In this document: positions 62,754 through 64,000 of the stretch, piece after piece
How the letters are laid out: every line of letters starts with the position of its first letter
How positions within the stretch are numbered: the first letter of the stretch is position 1
Origin: Paenibacillus auburnensis
GTDB taxonomy: Bacteria; Bacillota; Bacilli; Paenibacillales; Paenibacillaceae
Length of the DNA stretch: 64,000 nucleotides
Direction of reading: 5' to 3'
NCBI RefSeq assembly: GCF_927798115.1
Contig: NZ_CAKMMG010000012.1
Location: 62,001-126,000 of the forward strand
Notes under the pieces: generated by a model
Databases searched by the model: none
What the model saw: only the letters and a program-made list of their open reading frames with translations
Told to the model about the DNA's origin: nothing
Made by a program: the position numbers and the translations under genes

Positions 62754-63812
62754 ATGAACCTTACCGGGATGAGTTTTGAAGAGCTGATGGACGAAGCCTA
62801 TGACATGCCAGGCGGAAAGGCTAAGCTGGAACTGCTGGAGCAGGCGGTACGGGTGGCAGATGCCGCAGGAGATCTCGATCAGGGCTTTGAGGCACGCAGC
62901 GAAATCGTAGAGACGGGCAGCTTCCATGGCTATCCGATGAAGGCACTGGTCGCCTTTTCCTGGCAATTGGGACAGTATGACAAAAATCCGGACCGGTTCG
63001 ATAGCTTCACCCTGCTGTGGTCCTACAAGTGGGTTCTGGACCGCATCACCTCTTTTCCGGAAATTAGCCGTGTTCAGATCGAGAACCTGCTGGAGGACAT
63101 GAAGATACGTTTTGCAGCCGAAGGCTATAGCAGCCGTTCCTATCACTACTACCGGGCGCACATCTTCGCTGAGTTTGGAGAGCTGGACAATTCTCAGGCA
63201 GAGTGGGATATCGTACAGGCCATGGATCTGGATGAGATGAGCGATTGTCCGGCCTGTGAGCAAAACCGCCTTGTCGAGTTTCTGGCGAAGCGGGGAGACG
63301 ACGAAGGAACTGTGAAGGCGGCTGAGCCGATTCTCAAAGGTAAAATGAGCTGCGGCGAGGTGCCACATGTGACCATCACAAAGGTGCTGTTCCCTCTCCT
63401 GCGGCTGGGCCGTCAGCAGGAAGCGGATAAGCTTCAGAAGAAAGGCTACAAATTGGTAAAGGGTAACCGCGATTTTTTGTATCATCAGGGAGAGCACATC
63501 GGTTATCTTACCTTAACTGATCCAATCAAGGCGCTGGAGGTCTTTGAAGAGTATATCGCCTCCTCTCTCGATCATGAGAACCCGGTCGACCGGATGATAT
63601 TCAACGCCTATTCGGCCAAGCTGTTCCGCAAGCTGGCGGAAGAATCCATCCAGTTCCAGGTTAAGCTTCCGGCAGGACACCCGCGTGGGCACCAGTCCGG
63701 GGAAGTAACACTGCTTGCGAAGCACTTCCAGCAAGACGCTCTCGCCACAGCGGAAAAACTGGATAAACGAAACGGTAACGATTACTATACCGCACTCCTG
63801 CAACGATTGTAG
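62754..63812 (+). CDS. Helical-repeat (TPR-like) partner of the Hsp90-type protein
   Basis: 352 residues; ATG 62754 follows the Hsp90 stop immediately (TAG ATG) with AGGAGGAG before it, so the genes are translationally coupled. The sequence is almost wholly helical, with TPR-like spacing (YYRAHIFAEFGELDNSQAEW, GRQQEADKLQKKGYKLVKGN). CPAC at about 164-167 (SDCPACEQNR) could bind zinc. It is probably an adaptor that brings clients to the Hsp90-type ATPase, as TPR co-chaperones do; this is inferred. Confidence 0.8.
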   Translation: MNLTGMSFEELMDEAYDMPGGKAKLELLEQAVRVADAAGDLDQGFEARSEIVETGSFHGYPMKALVAFSWQLGQYDKNPDRFDSFTLLWSYKWVLDRITSFPEISRVQIENLLEDMKIRFAAEGYSSRSYHYYRAHIFAEFGELDNSQAEWDIVQAMDLDEMSDCPACEQNRLVEFLAKRGDDEGTVKAAEPILKGKMSCGEVPHVTITKVLFPLLRLGRQQEADKLQKKGYKLVKGNRDFLYHQGEHIGYLTLTDPIKALEVFEEYIASSLDHENPVDRMIFNAYSAKLFRKLAEESIQFQVKLPAGHPRGHQSGEVTLLAKHFQQDALATAEKLDKRNGNDYYTALLQRL

Positions 63813-63848
63813 ACTGTGTTCCAGTTTCACATTATTATTATAGGCACA

Positions 63849-64000
63849 GTGTTAGACGCAATGATGCCTTATACTAACCTTTGATGCGCTTATCGTAGCG
63901 CTGCTGTCCAATAAAATAATAGACCGCACTGCCGGCAAAGGCATGCGGTCTATTTGTCATTTCCTGTTTGCCCCGTTCTTACAAACGGGCTGCAGTCCTT
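63849..64000 (+). pseudogene. Decayed third holin-like toxin/antisense locus, running off the window
   Basis: Dropping one C near 63863 gives MLDAMM-LILTFDALIVALLSNK, which lines up with the toxins at 8626 and 24189. No GGAGG precedes the GTG. The hairpin AATAGACCGCA/TGCGGTCTATT (63918-63954) and the following GCCCCGTTCTTACAAACGGGC correspond to the antitoxin 3' structures of those loci. Divergent or dead copy; the antisense promoter would lie beyond the window. Confidence 0.45.

Noticed and set aside
1..64000. CRISPR arrays, rRNA, tRNA genes, prophage or intact insertion sequences
   Set aside because: Looked for by eye on both strands; no short spaced repeats, cloverleaf sequences, transposase or phage structural genes were recognised.

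Overview
The window reads as the chromosome of a Gram-positive, spore-former-type Firmicute, most likely a Paenibacillus. Supports are strong AGGAGG-type ribosome binding sites with TTG/GTG starts, CcpA-type cre sites before glycosidase genes, a GH11 xylanase of the Bacillus XynA type, a three-SLH cell-surface protein, an ECF sigma/RsgI-like pair and YesM/YesS-like membrane sensors. No rRNA, tRNA, CRISPR array, prophage or intact insertion sequence was recognised.

Layout. (1) 0-8.5 kb, plant-polymer use: a truncated membrane sensor, a SUMF1-type lipoprotein, xylanase xynA, yaaA, then a GH112 phosphorylase and a GH105 unsaturated rhamnogalacturonyl hydrolase, with an AraC regulator divergent from them. 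The pair suggests intracellular handling of rhamnogalacturonan-I fragments. (2) 8.5-24.5 kb, mostly core genes: a DUF4317 protein, a small membrane protein, a chemoreceptor, a GGDEF-EAL protein, sstT, a carbohydrate-binding lipoprotein, a frameshifted FMN reductase, yjdI-yjdJ and a MetE-C-like methyltransferase. Two near-identical holin-like type I toxin/antisense RNA loci sit at 8.5 and 24.2 kb; a decayed third lies at the right edge. (3) 24.5-45.5 kb, a defence island. It begins with a two-gene McrBC-like type IV restriction unit (AAA+ with an EVE-type reader, plus a PD-(D/E)XK protein). A decayed stretch and a GIY-YIG pseudogene follow, then a visibly AT-richer leftward block. In transcription order that block is: divergent XRE regulator, PP-loop (PAPS-reductase-like) protein, DUF4007, 1158-aa ATPase, second PP-loop protein, terminator, PLD-DEAH helicase, a 53-aa ORF, a DndD-like SMC-type ATPase, a 174-aa protein, a relic of another PLD helicase, a DUF262 protein and a Ser/Thr kinase. 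The gene mix resembles phosphorothioate (Dnd/Pbe/Ssp) defence without matching any complete set I know; it is the main candidate for a novel system. (4) 45.7-60.6 kb, a rearranged region: a decayed copy and an intact copy of an uncharacterised gene plus a tRNA-dihydrouridine synthase gene flank an SLH protein with nine 207-bp repeats, a DJ-1/PfpI protein and a YafY regulator. A rifampin ADP-ribosyltransferase (arr) lies between the two genes of the intact copy. mazEF, an MFS relic, an ECF sigma/anti-sigma pair, two DUF1259 paralogues and an esterase follow. (5) 60.9-63.8 kb: an Hsp90-family ATPase coupled to a helical-repeat protein.

Working together: the XRE regulator probably controls itself and the PP-loop/DUF4007/ATPase operon through repeated GTTAAC operators between two good promoters. 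DndD-like, helicase and DUF262 proteins are natural candidates for sensing and cutting unmodified or foreign DNA. All functional assignments rest on motif reading, not on searches.
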